64,000 bases of DNA from Orientallactaga sibirica (lineage: Eukaryota; Chordata; Mammalia; Rodentia; Dipodidae), in NCBI GenBank assembly GCA_036365145.1, contig JAEOAD010000032.1, forward strand, positions 2,037,501 through 2,101,500, given 5' to 3'. Of the stretch, positions 11,335 to 22,071 are shown piece by piece. Numbering within the stretch: the first letter of the stretch is position 1; each line of letters begins with the position of its first letter. The position numbers and the translations under genes are program-made. The notes below the pieces were generated by a model, which ran no database searches, was not told the DNA's origin, and was given only the letters and a program-made list of their open reading frames with translations.

Positions 11335-12420
11335 TATTTTAATCATAATAAAAACACAAAAATGCCCATTTTCGAACTAGCTAATAGCTGCTTGATGAAT
11401 CATGAAGATATTTGCTTCACGAATATTGACTTGGTCTGGTCTCGTTTCTACACAAGTGGAGAAAAGAGAACATAAGAGGATGATTGCTTTGTACTGCAAG
11501 TTGGAATGAAGGAATGTATTACAGACTGATTTATTTTAAGGAAATTACTCAAGTTAAAATGTTCGGCCTTGGTGGAAATAAAAGGAAGCAATTGCTTCAT
11601 GTAACGTGTCCTGTTTCAAACCCATCTTGTGAATGATGCTGGATGGACTTACTTCTGCTTGTTGCACTGCATTGTGTCCTGTCATCAGGAGTCAGGGAGA
11701 GAGCAGAGAGAAGTGTCATTTTCACGTAGGCCATCCTTAATATCTGAACCAGAAATCTACACACAAGGGTGGCTACACCAAACATCTAGCATCTGATGCT
11801 GATTGCTTGGCTGGGATTCCTAAAGTGAATTCCACTTAGTCAAGAGAATAGCCAAGTATTCTAAGGTGTATAAAGAAAGTGGGGGATAGATGAGCTAGAC
11901 TGAACCTTTTTTTGCTTTTCAAAGAATAAACACCTGTTTAGTTTCATAGTCTGCCACTGCCAAGACTGAGCTAGCCTTGTTTAGATATACTTTGTACAAT
12001 ATTTTGCATTGCAAGCATATTCGACCCAACTACCCTTAAGGCCATTTCACATATAATAGCCAAAAGGGTCTGATGTTTATATTTTGGAAACTACAATATT
12101 TTTCTTTTGTGTTCAGTGGTCTCAATATTATTTGTTTTCTTTCTATTTTTACTTGAAAAAAAGTTCAACTCTCCAGATGACTTTGATAATATATAAAATA
12201 GTTTTACATTACAGAGGATCCTTCAATTCTCATGGCATAAAGCAAACTAACATTTTTAGGGGTGTTCATTACCTGTAGGATAATAAACCCAGCATGAACA
12301 ATAGTTGAACTTAGTTGGCCTGATTTTAAAAAAATCCATAATTCACCTCTTTGACTTACTCAGGAACTGAGGGACAGGGAGCATCACCAGAGTGCCTGCT
12401 CCAACTTTCCACTTGCAAAA
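11335..12420. other. Unassigned AT-rich sequence
   Basis: No repeat family, gene or RNA recognised. Open frames here are under 65 codons and show no domain. Confidence 0.4.
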
Positions 12421-12424
12421 AAGA

Positions 12425-12775
12425 ACTTCTTCTCAACATGGAAACATCTCTACCACACTGTCCAAAGCTCAGGGTCCATTGGCGAAGATGTGGTAGGAAG
12501 AACACAAGAGCCAAAGAAGGGTTGGACTCCTTAGAGTGCAGTCTTCAGATACAAAATGGCCTGGATATCCATGACCTCACAATGCCTGGCACTACCTACA
12601 GAAGACCTTCGTAACAGGAGGAATAGATGATGACATCAAAATAAAAGAGAGATTGACTGAGAGGGGAAAGGATATCATTGAGAGTGCATTTGCAAAGGGG
12701 AAAGTGGGGGGAGAGGAGGGAATTTGTATGGTTTATTGTCTATAATTAAGGGAGTTGTCAATAAAAAGAAAGAGC
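12425..12775 (+). mobile_element. LINE-1-like 3'UTR end, 5'-truncated
   Basis: The segment parallels 37180-37525 block by block: gaaacatctctaccacactg, caaagctcagggtccattgg, aagagccaaagaagggttgg, gacatcaaaataaaagagag, then a purine-rich stretch and gttgtcaataaaaagaaag at its end. The ending AATAAA-type signal and A-rich tail mark the 3' end of a LINE. A nearby 87-codon frame (12351-12614) is UTR read-through and not a gene. Confidence 0.8.
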
Positions 12776-12994
12776 AAGGATGAAGGAGCATTCCACACTA
12801 ACACCTGGAGTTCACTCCTATGAAAAGATGACTCTGGCAGCAGTGAGAAAGAATAAAAATAGAACCTTGCTAACTCTGCAGAGAAAATTCAATTTTAGGA
12901 ATATCTAAATCTTCTCCACCTAAATATCTAAACCTTTATCGCATTTAAAGTGAATTAATAATAATCTTGGGAAACCTAATTTACCAATATTTAT

Positions 12995-14050
12995 TAACAG
13001 TGAGATTTGGAATTGCCACAGTAAACTGTTGGCCCAGGAGGCACTAAAGACAATGCAGGCCATTGCCAAAGCAGTTGGTTGTCCACCAACCAATTGGATG
13101 GTAAGACTCTTTTGCTGAAGACACCACAGGCTACAATTTGAGAAATCAAGTGCAATTGAGAAGGAAGCCAGGAACCTTCCAGCTAGCTGTCATAGTGATG
13201 GAAAGTGCTATGTGAGCTACTGGCAGATACAGATCGCCAGTAGCATGAACAAGCATTGGCTCCTGCAAGCTGTAAAATCAACCAGCCAGGGAAGAGGCTC
13301 ACACTGCTGTAATAGTGGCAAACAGGCTAACTGGGTAATCAACCCCTCTCTGATTGGATATGAGGTCGGCTCAGTGGGAGGGAATGCCACCCGGCACTCA
13401 GAACTGTGGTAGGAGACTATGGCTTGGAAAGTTATAGAGCATAGCAGGAAGTTCTTTGGCTAAATGGAGAGGTTATCCCCTTTGGTCAATGTTGCACCTA
13501 CTCTTGGTTAAGGACATGCTTCGTACAGATAGGGGCTAATACCAGGCAGACCCCAAGCCCATAGAAATGACAAGAAGAGAAAGCTGAGTGCCTAGCAACG
13601 GACAGTTCATCTCTATCACACCCACCAGGGCCCAGGAAACATGTCAGAATAAGTGGCAGATTAAATATGAGTGCTGTTCTCACTGCGAGCCAGAGAACCT
13701 TCTGCAGGAAGATGGCAGGAGGCACTGAGACAACTCAAAACTCATTAAAACAAACAAACAAACAAGCCAAAAAAGAGGCTGCCGAGAGCTCAACACTAAA
13801 GGAAACTTCTAACAGGCCCTGGGAGGTCAGGAGACATTGCAGTAGAGGGAGAAAGATTCTGAGAGCCACGGGGGGGGGGGGGCAGTCCTGTGAGGCTTTG
13901 TGTTCACGACAGACTCGGTGATACACGAGTCCTACAGCGAGCCCCGTGGGAATATGACCACTTCTGCAGAATGTTCCTATAGCAAAGTTCCCAATAAAAA
14001 TAATACCAGTCAAGAATGGGGGGGGGGGCGGGTTGGCTGCAACTAAATCC
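12995..14050 (+). mobile_element. Second, more diverged LINE-1-like 3'UTR fragment
   Basis: Parallels 36500-37300: gttggcccaggaggcactaa, gccattgccaaagcagttgg, ggtaagactcttttgctgaa, aatagtggcaaacaggctaa, cagtgggagggaatgccacc and, further on, gcagtagagggagaaagatt with gagagccacgg. The last 170 bp differ from the 36.2-37.5 kb copy, so this is probably an older subfamily. Two G-runs lie in its distal part. Confidence 0.7.
13869..14030. repeat. Two poly-G runs
   Basis: A run of about 13 G (13870-13882) and a run of about 11 G followed by CGGG (14018-14031) lie on the same strand about 135 bp apart in the distal LINE-1-like fragment. Either could take part in a G-quadruplex. Such runs also collapse or expand easily during sequencing, so exact lengths are uncertain. 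Confidence 0.85.
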
Positions 14051-14188
14051 AATTTAATTCTGGATAGATATCTACCACTTTTACTACATATTTTCTGCAG
14101 GGGTTAGTGTCACATTGGCCTTTAAAGTCTTTTTGGCAGGATATAGTTGAAAGAATCTGGAAAAATAAAGATTCAAAATGCAAATAGA

Positions 14189-14440
14189 GGGCTGGAGAGA
14201 TGGCTTAGTGGTTAAGGCGCGTGCCTCCTAAGCCTAAGAACGCTGGTTCCAATCTCCAGGTCCCACGTTTAGCCAGATGCAGTGACACAAGGGTGCAATG
14301 TCGCACTTGCACACAAGGGGGCGCATGCACCTGGAATGCTTTCGCAGCAGCTTAGAGGCTGCTGGTGTGCCCATTCTCTATCTGTCTTCCTCTCCCTCTC
14401 TCTCTGTCTCTCTCTGTGTCTCTCTCTCAAAAACAAAAAA
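14189..14440 (+). mobile_element. Dip-type SINE, type A
   Basis: Full-length, with a single B box (ggttccaatctccagg), agccagatgcagtgacacaa, gcagcagcttagaggctgct and a CT-rich tail. TSD aaaatgcaaataga at 14175-14188 and 14441-14454. Confidence 0.95.
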
Positions 14441-14468
14441 AAAATGCAAATAGAAAAAACAGATGAAG

Positions 14469-14687
14469 GGCTGGAGAGATGGCTTAGCGGTTAAGGCATT
14501 TACCTGCAAAGCCAAAGGGCTTTGGTTCCATTCCCCAAAACCCACATAAGCCAGGTGCACAAGGTGGCACATGTGTCTGGAGTTCCTTTGCTGTGGCTAG
14601 AGGCCCTGGTGCATCCTTTTTCTCTCTCCTCCATGTTTCTTTCTCTCAAATAAATAAATATTTTTTAAAAAGAAAGAAAGAAAGAAA
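14469..14687 (+). mobile_element. Dip-type SINE, type B
   Basis: Starts ggctggagagatggcttagc 29 bp after the previous SINE's tail. B box ggttccattcccc; core gctgtggctagaggccctgg; tail CT-rich then (GAAA)n. TSD aaaaaacagatgaag at 14454-14468 and 14689-14703. It has its own TSD, so this was a separate event from the neighbouring type A copy. Confidence 0.94.
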
Positions 14688-14704
14688 AAAAAAACAGATG
14701 AAGA

Positions 14705-15040
14705 TAGCAAGAACACTCCCAATCAAATGTAACAACAGGATGAAATGTGCCCACAGGAAAGTCTTACATCAGCCTTAGATAAGATTATCACAGGATTATT
14801 CAAATTGTTTTCCAATATGAAAATGGAACTCCACCTTGAGAAAGTCCATAAAGAAGAAAACAAAAATATAATTCAAAACAAAAATGTTCCAGTGCTCTGT
14901 GAATAACAACAACAAAGAAAAATCCAAATTCAAATGAAAGCTTTAACAGTAATGTTTGGAAAATATTTCATTTAAAACAAAAAATTGTGCATATTTATGA
15001 TGTTCTAACAATGTTTCAACTAGCATTTATCTGCATAATA
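14705..15040. other. Unassigned A-rich sequence
   Basis: A-rich, low-complexity unique sequence without recognised repeat or gene. Confidence 0.4.
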
Positions 15041-15840
15041 TTGGAGAAGGAACTAGAGAGAGAGCTTCGGAAAGGCAGTCAGCCAGGGACAAAGGCCCAA
15101 GGAGAACATGGATGCCACCTTGCCTGTCCTGGCAGGACTAAAAGCTGCCTTTGATCCAGTCTCATACAAGTTGGTGGCAAGCAACTTTTCAGCAATAACT
15201 TCTTGTCTTTTCCTCAGTTTAGTACACCCGTGTGGGCTGCCTCCATCTTGAGTCAGCCCTTTGAGTCCGCCAACCAATGAGGTCTCTCCCTCATAGCCCT
15301 GAGTGTGATGACAAGGCTCATCCTAATTAGATGCGTAACCCCTATGAAGAGGCTAATCACGTGTGCAAACCTCCTCGTCTTTCTCTTGGCCTCTCTGTCC
15401 TGTGTGTACACAAGTGTGTGTGAGTCTCTCATTTCCATTTGCCTAGATATTTTTCTGCTTGCTTCCTACTTGCATTTTCTGTCTGGATGTTTGCCTGTTT
15501 TATTCCAAGCATGATCTTTCTTTCAGCTCTGAACACTTGACTAGCCTCTCTGTCTTAGCTTTTTCCTGACCTCCTAGGTGAATGTGAAGGTGAAAGAGCT
15601 CTCTGGCTTGGCTTCTCATGCTTTGCTTTCTGTGTGTGTATGTTTGTGTGTGTTTGTGTGTGTTCTTCTCAGAAGGTTTCTTCCCACTCCTGGCCAGCTA
15701 GGCATTGGGGAGAATTCCCTTCTGGCTTGAGTCTTTCAGCTAGCCTTCACCCTGGTACTTACCTCTCACTAAAATAAACATCATAATTCATAATGTACCC
15801 TTCTTGTAGTCTAATTTTTCATTCTTTGCTAATCGGTTGA
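15040..15840 (+). other. Possible solo LTR or unknown repeat
   Basis: The segment is unlike its AT-rich surroundings: pyrimidine-rich, with a CCAAT-like motif (ccaaccaatgag, about 15269), a TG-rich patch (15632-15661) and a late poly(A) signal (aaaataaacat, about 15770). That order resembles an LTR. I could not see terminal TG..CA inverted ends or a TSD, and no internal retroviral sequence flanks it. It may instead be unique DNA. Confidence 0.25.
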
Positions 15841-15844
15841 AATA

Positions 15845-16535
15845 TCAAGAAGTTGGAGTCCACAGACCTGAGATCTCCTGCATCTTTACAGAATTTAATC
15901 CTTCCCTAAACCCCAAATCCTGCATAAATATTCAAATCAAGATAGGCTTATCTGTTTCATTAACTATTTATTGTTTCTTTAGGGGAAAACTATTATTCCA
16001 CAATGAATTTATCTCACTAATGAGTAAAGCGTATCTGGAATATAAAATGACAGCACTGTCAGAGAGAAGATATGGGCTATGAAACAAAGAGAAAAGCTAT
16101 AAACAATGTCACTACATTACTCACAGGTCTATATAAACAGCCCAGTCAAATTTAAAATTAGAAAGATACCTGTTTTTATTTTGTTACGTTATTGGCTTGG
16201 CTAAAATAGAAGCCAATTAAATTGCTGAAGGAAGATGGGCATTTCCATTCATTTCTAGTGGAAGTGCTATTTGGTATGAGTCATCAGAAAACAATCGAGT
16301 ACCAGGTACATGCTTCTGCCATTCAGTTAGGTGCTAAGGCCACAATTCTACCCACAGAGATGGCACTAAGATCTACTTGCCTACATGACAATGTCCTTCA
16401 TCCTTCACTGCTCATCAGAGAAACTTGAAGATCATGTAAATGTCCCTATGAGACTGACAGGTACTTTCATGCTCACCTCCTCTTAAAGAATGCTTACCTG
16501 TTTACTTAATTTTATTACTGCAAAAAATGTCAAAT
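15845..16535. other. Unassigned sequence
   Basis: No recognised repeat. An 81-codon plus-strand frame (15837-16082) and a 68-codon frame (16222-16428) have no recognisable domain and no splice context I would defend. Confidence 0.4.
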
Positions 16536-16542
16536 ATTTTAA

Positions 16543-16685
16543 CTAGGCCTGGTTGGCATAACCTTGAAAACTCAGCTACTCTGGAGACTGACACAAGATC
16601 TCAACTTCAAGATCTGCTTGGGCCACAGAGCAAGCTTGAGGATAGCTTGGGCAACTTAACCTTGTCTCAAAATAAAAACAGAGCT
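16543..16685 (+). mobile_element. Degenerate B1-like SINE
   Basis: ctaggcctggttggcataac, actcagctactctggagact, cttgggccacagagcaagct and ccttgtctcaaaataaaaac follow forward B1 order with an A-rich end. Strongly diverged. Confidence 0.6.
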
Positions 16686-17013
16686 GGAATATGCTAATGA
16701 AAGAATATTTTCGCATTTTTAATGTTCTTGGTTCAATCCCCACTATTAGAACAATATTATATGAGTCATTGGCCCCATATTTTAGCAATATTCATGAAAT
16801 GATATAATATTGTGCAAGTAAAATCTAATACAGATGAGTTGGAAAGGTGAAAAAGGCATAATGCTAAGTTATGTGTAATTCTTCATGTGTTTATGTGTAT
16901 TAATACATAACCAGTTATATGAAAATAGACACATATGTGCTTTCTGGAAATAGGTAAGATGTTTCTGAAATATAGAGATGCAATGGCAGGACAATCTCAG
17001 AATATTCTGAACT

Positions 17014-17247
17014 GGGGGCTGGAGACATGGCTCAGCAGTAAGGGCATTTGCTTTTTAAGCCCAACAACCCAGGTTCCGAGTACCCACATAAAGCCAGATG
17101 CACAAAGGGGTGCATGTATCTGGAATTCCCTTGCAGTGGCTGAAGGCCCTGACACAACCGTTATCTCCCTCTCTCTCTCTCTCTTTCCTTGTAAATAAAT
17201 AAATAAATACATAAATAAATAAATAAATAAATAATATTTTTTTAAAA
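17014..17247 (+). mobile_element. Dip-type SINE, type B
   Basis: Head ggggctggagacatggctca, B-box region aggttccgagtaccc, core gcagtggctgaaggccctga, CT tract and a long (AAAT)n tail. Flanks atattctgaact (17002-17013) and atgttctgaact (17248-17259) are the TSD. Confidence 0.94.
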
Positions 17248-17326
17248 ATGTTCTGAACTATGAAAGCACTCAAATCACTTCATTAAAAATCTAGGTTTTG
17301 AGGTGGAGGAAGGGAATGAGCAAGGA

Positions 17327-17380
17327 ATACTACTACAGCTATTACTACTACTACTAATAATAATTGATAATAATAATCAT
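17327..17380. repeat. (ACT)n/(AAT)n trinucleotide microsatellite
   Basis: Imperfect TAC and TAA triplet runs. Short and interrupted. Confidence 0.85.
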
Positions 17381-17630
17381 AAAAGCAACTGAAAAGACTG
17401 TTGACACAGGTGCTTTGAGCCATTATAGCCCATTAATGAAATAAGAGCAAAAGCATCAGACTATTTTCATGTTGGGGATTTTAAAGACATTCAGTTTATA
17501 CACTTTAGACACATGGAAGCAGAGATCTTTTCTTAATAGATTTAAATTTATTCAAAACTTTATCATGAAATTGAATCCCAGCTAGCTTGTTGATTTATTT
17601 TAAAATAACCTCTATTAAGAGTCTGATGTT

Positions 17631-17858
17631 GGGGCTGGAGAAATGGCTTAGCAGTTAAGGCACTTTCCTGCAAAGTCAAAGGACCCAGGTTCAATACCCC
17701 AGGACCCACATAAGCCAGATGCACAAGGTAGCACATGCATCAGGAGTTCATTTGCAGTGGCTGGAGGCCTTGGCATGCCCATTCTCTCTCTCTCTCTCTT
17801 TTCTCTCACTCCTAAATAAATAAAAATAAAATATTTAAAAATAATCTCTCTAAAAAAA
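17631..17858 (+). mobile_element. Dip-type SINE, type B
   Basis: ggggctggagaaatggctta, aggttcaataccccaggacc, gcagtggctggaggccttgg, CT tract and AAAT tail. TSD gtctgatgtt at 17621-17630 and 17861-17870. Confidence 0.95.
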
Positions 17859-17871
17859 GGGTCTGATGTTA

Positions 17872-18920
17872 TTTGGAATAGACAATGGTATACAACCATA
17901 TTGCTTTCTTAATGTTTGCATTAATAAATTAAACTTATTTGCCAAGTTTTAGTTATTTTCAAAAACATCACCTCCATATCTGTCTATCTATCTATGTAAT
18001 ACATAGAGTATTTACATAGTACACCTCCATGGAAATGTCTACTACTTATGGTATCCACTAGCCACATGTGTGACTCTTGATAATGTGGGGAGTGAGTCTA
18101 AGAAGTGAAGTTTTTATTTTAATTAGTTTTAATATTAACAGTCATGACCCAGTGTCTGTATGGTGAAGACTTTTTGAATACCGGTTTTCTGTGTTTATAA
18201 GTCATACTGCTGAAATCAACATGAACTTCAGCAAAGCTAACATTGAAACCCCAACATGGCTTTTTCCTTAAAGCAGGTCATTTGCAATGGAGGGAAGCAC
18301 AGAACTGCAGAAAGATGAAGGGGGTAGGGGAAATTAAATAATAATAAAAGATAACTGAAACAAAAACTAAGGGGTAAAATAAATAAAGATAAAAAAATCC
18401 GTGTATTTTCACCACCATTATAAATGGGGTGGAGTCAATATTCATTTTTAAACAGTTGATGAAATAAGACAATAAAATGAAGTCATATTCTATTTACCAA
18501 AAAAATGAAGCAATCATCACAGGCTAGAAACAGGGCTGGGCTACAAACTTTAAAAATGATACTAACAATAGCCGAATTGTTCATTTCAGTATCAAATGAA
18601 GAGGAATTTAAGTTTAAAGTTGATATCCTCATGATTAAAAATAAGGACAGTTATTTATAAATATATGTCTATTCACTGTGTGTCATTTACACATATTACC
18701 AATAACTATAGACATTAAATGTAGAAATAAAAGTGTAAGGGAAATGTGATTAAATTGTACTTGAAATTTTTTCAGTCTAGATTAGAATTATCAGAAAAAA
18801 CTATATATAGCAACAGTTTCATCTGAAATTGAACAATATATTTTTGTCGATAAGCCTTTGACTTATTCCTTCCTCTTACTATTTCATCAGCAATGCCTGA
18901 CACTGGAGCTAAATAACTGT
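17872..18920. other. Unassigned AT-rich sequence
   Basis: Very AT-rich, with a small TCTA run near 17982. No recognised repeat or gene. Confidence 0.4.
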
Positions 18921-18937
18921 TTAAACAATAGATGGCT

Positions 18938-18977
18938 TGTGCTTGCTTTGGCAACACATATACTAAAATTGGGATGA
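18938..18977 (+). pseudogene. 5' fragment of U6 snRNA, tailless retropseudogene
   Basis: gtgcttgctttggcaacaca followed by tatactaaaattgg matches the first ~35-40 nt of U6 spliceosomal RNA, starting at its exact first nucleotide, with two or three changes. The rest of U6, its T-run terminator and any A tail are absent. The fragment is bracketed by 15-bp direct repeats, aaacaatagatggct (18923-18937) and aaacaatagatgact (18977-18991), with one mismatch. This shows insertion by target-primed reverse transcription. No U6 promoter (PSE/TATA) is visible upstream, so it is not a functional gene. Confidence 0.85.
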
Positions 18978-19009
18978 AACAATAGATGACTGATGTAGAT
19001 GTATCATTT

Positions 19010-19090
19010 ATATATGTATTTATATATATATGTGTGTGTGTGTGTGTGTAAATATGTATGTATATACAGTATATATCATACATATATATT
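19010..19090. repeat. (TA)n/(TG)n/(TATG)n microsatellite
   Basis: Mixed TATA, TGTG and TATG runs. The 103-codon minus-strand frame across it reads as Ile/Tyr/Thr/His repeats and is spurious. Confidence 0.9.
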
Positions 19091-19473
19091 TATTTTTATT
19101 ATGTTTATTTTTCAAAAAACATCATATTTTAATATGTTGAAAAATCTTAAATACATGGAAATTAATTAGGCACTAATACATAATCACCAAGTCACATCAG
19201 AAATCAAAATGGAAATTATAGTGCCAGGGCTAGATTGATAGGGAAACATGTCAGAAAATAGTTCTATAATGTTTATTAGAAGTGTCAGAATGATTGACAT
19301 ATCCAAACCTTGACTTCAAAAGGTGTTACAAGTCACTGTTGAAATATAATGTAAATGTTACATATTGATGAATGCAAAGATATTTAAATTAATTGCTATT
19401 GGAGGTATGTTATCCACAGTTTATTTTTAGCTTTTTTTAAAGATAAAGAAATGTCTTCAAAACATTGTAAATA

Positions 19474-19683
19474 GGGGCTGGAGAGATGGCTTAGAGGTTA
19501 AGGCATTTGCCTGTGAAGCCAAAGGATCCCCGTTCAGTTCTCCAGGACTTAACATCAGCCAGATGTACAAAGGGAAGCACGCATCTGGAGTCCACTTGCA
19601 GTGGCTGGAGGTCCTGGCGTGCCCATTCTCTCCCTCTTTCTCTTTCTGTCTCTCAAATAAATAAATAAATAAAGTATATTTTA
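19474..19683 (+). mobile_element. Dip-type SINE, type B
   Basis: ggggctggagagatggctta, gttcagttctccaggac (decayed B box), gcagtggctggaggtcctgg and CT/AAAT tail. TSD aaaacattgtaaata (19459-19473) and aaaacactataaata (19684-19698). Confidence 0.94.
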
Positions 19684-19797
19684 AAAACACTATAAATAAA
19701 GTTATATTCACCACTCCTCCCATGGAGCTCACATAAAATCCAAGTATTTCACATCCCACCCACTGGAAAACAGACTCCAGGTGGGAAATAGTTCTTT

Positions 19798-19985
19798 TTC
19801 TCTCTCTCTCTCTCTCTTTTTTTTTTTTTTTTTTTTTGGTTTTCCAGGTAGGGTTTGTTTCACTCTGTTCCAGGCTGACCTGGAATTAACTATGCAGTCT
19901 CAGGGTGGCCTCGAACTCACGGCGATCTGCCAACCTCTGCCTCCCAAGTGCTGGGATTAAAGGAGTGAGCCACCATGCCCAGCTT
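19798..19985 (-). mobile_element. B1 SINE, minus strand, well preserved
   Basis: A CT and T tract, then aggtagggtttgtttcactc, gctgacctggaattaactat, gggtggcctcgaactcacgg and gtgctgggattaaaggagtg. TSD gggaaatagttctt (19783-19796) and gggaaatatttctt (19986-19999). Among the best-preserved B1 copies here. Confidence 0.95.
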
Positions 19986-20221
19986 GGGAAATATTTCTTA
20001 TTTCACATTTCTCTGTAGACAAGATATGTCTAGTACCACATGACACCGCCCACACCAAATCTCCATTAGCCCTGTCCAATTCTAGGTCATGTGGTGGTTG
20101 TGACAAATAAAATGAAACAAGAAGATAAATAATTTGTGAATGCACAGGAGTCTTGTTGTGCCTAGAACAAATTCATCATACTAGAAAGAAAAAGAATTAA
20201 CATTATGACAAGAGGCTAATG

Positions 20222-20242
20222 GGAAAAAAAAAAAAAAAAAAG
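20222..20242. repeat. Poly-A tract
   Basis: About 20 consecutive A residues in unique sequence. Possibly a relic retroposon tail, but no element is recognisable beside it. Confidence 0.9.
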
Positions 20243-20550
20243 CTTTTCTGTATTCATTTCAAAAGAGAATAAGAAAACTGTCTCTATTTTACATAGTAAT
20301 TTTTCAAAACGTTGATAGGGGCATTTTTAAATGTTAAGGTAACAAAGTTATTAACATAAAACCTAAAATATATTTAACATAAAGCCTGAATAGTAACTTC
20401 TCATGTATGTTAATCTCCACTAGGAATGTATTTATATTACACATATGTACATGTGCATGCTTCTTGAGATATTTATACATGGCACTTGTCCTGAGCCCCT
20501 CTCTCATAATCTTTATAATTCAGGCTAAGCTGATGATTAAAATAATGTTT

Positions 20551-20785
20551 TGTGAACTATTTTTATTTATTTATTTATTTATTTATTTATTTGCACTTAG
20601 AGAGAGATAGAGAGAAGAGAGACAGAAAGTGAGCACTGGCATGCCAGGGCCTCCAGCCACTGTAATGAACTGGGGATGGTTGCACCACATCATTCATCTG
20701 GCTTTATGTGGACACTGGATAACTGAACCTGGGTCGTTAAGCTTTTCAGGTGAGCACCTTAACTGCTGAGCATCTCTCCAACCCA
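20551..20785 (-). mobile_element. Dip-type SINE, type B, minus strand
   Basis: (ATTT)n tail, GA tract, gggcctccagccactgtaat, taactgaacctgggtcgtta and gagcatctctccaaccc. TSD tgattaaaataatgttt (20534-20550) and tgactaaaataatgttt (20786-20802). Confidence 0.94.
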
Positions 20786-20804
20786 TGACTAAAATAATGT
20801 TTAC

Positions 20805-21395
20805 AGGTGTCCGCAGATCGCTCATGGGTTAGAGGCATCTACATATACATTGAAACATGTGTAATCTTAGACTCTAGGGACCCTCTTGGCTAGATCTCTC
20901 TCTTTGGGTGCCTCTGATTGGAGTTTGTGTATACGTTCTGTCCACCTAAGTGGTCACCAAACATTTTTCTATATAGGGGTAGATGGTGAGTCCTTGACCA
21001 TCAGGTCTTGTTTCAAGTCCACCAGGACACAAAAAGGAAATGCAGTCACTAATGACACCTGAAGGGATAAATATTAGCTTACTCTAACAGAACATGTTGA
21101 CAAGAATGAGACAGAAGGCTAAGCATGGAGCCTGGTCCTCTGGCTGTCATTACCTCCTTGATTAGCCCCTAAATGGTATGCACACAGACTCTACCTAGCT
21201 TATAGGACCAGACTTGCTCATCAAATCCCTGCTCACCATTTGTTAAATGCATGATACTGAAGAAATTTCTTATCCAATCAATTTTCCCATCAGATAAAGT
21301 GGACTTTATATGAAGGATTCTCTCACAGAATGTGGATAAGACATAAGTTAACTAAACACATGAAAAGTCCCTGAAAAGAAACTCTAAAATTCAGT
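20805..21395. other. Unassigned sequence
   Basis: No family recognised; no open frame over 60 codons. Base composition is more balanced than its flanks, so an old diverged repeat is possible. Confidence 0.35.
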
Positions 21396-21399
21396 GATT

Positions 21400-21628
21400 G
21401 GGCTGGAGAAGATTGGCTTAGTGGTTAAGGCATGTGTCTGCAAAACCAAAGGATCCCAGTTCAATTCCCCAGGACCCACATAAGCCAGAGGCACAAGGAG
21501 GCACATGTGTCTGGAGTTCGAGTACACCAGCTGGAGGCCCTGGTGCACCCATTCTTCTCTCTCTCTCTCTCTCTCTCTCTGACTCTCTCTTATAAATTAA
21601 TAAATAAATAAAATATATTTAAATAAAA
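21400..21628 (+). mobile_element. Dip-type SINE, type B
   Basis: gggctggagaagattggctt carries a one-base insertion in the head. Then cagttcaattccccaggacc, accagctggaggccctggtg, an uninterrupted CT run and AAAT tail. Confidence 0.92.
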
Positions 21629-21858
21629 GTGATACTTGAAATTATTGTGATACAGGGATCAACATTCCACTTGCCATCAGAGACTCAACCCCTTGTTATC
21701 TTATTGGCTGCAAATCTCAGGGTTTTTTTCCAGGATTTTTACTGAGAAACTAGTACACTGCTATAAATCTATTATCCAAAGTAGGGCTCCTTTCTTCACT
21801 GCCATGACATACTAGTGATTCTCAGAAAACCAAATCACCCCCCTTCTCAGTGAACACT

Positions 21859-22071
21859 TTAAAAAAATTTATTGTTTTATTTATTTATCTATTTGTTAGA
21901 GAGAGAGGGAGAGAAAGAGAATGGGCACACCAAGTCCTCCAGCTACTCTAAATGAATTCCGAATGCAAGCACCATGATGTGTATCTGGCTAACGCGGGAC
22001 CTGAAGAATTGAACCTGGGTCCCTTAGGCTTCTCACGCAAGTGCCTTAACTGCTAAGCCAACTCTCCAGCC
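21859..22071 (-). mobile_element. Dip-type SINE, type B, minus strand
   Basis: A/T-rich tail, GA tract, ccaagtcctccagctactct, agaattgaacctgggtccct and gccaactctccagc. TSD ctcagtgaacact at 21846-21858 and 22072-22084, exact. Confidence 0.94.
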
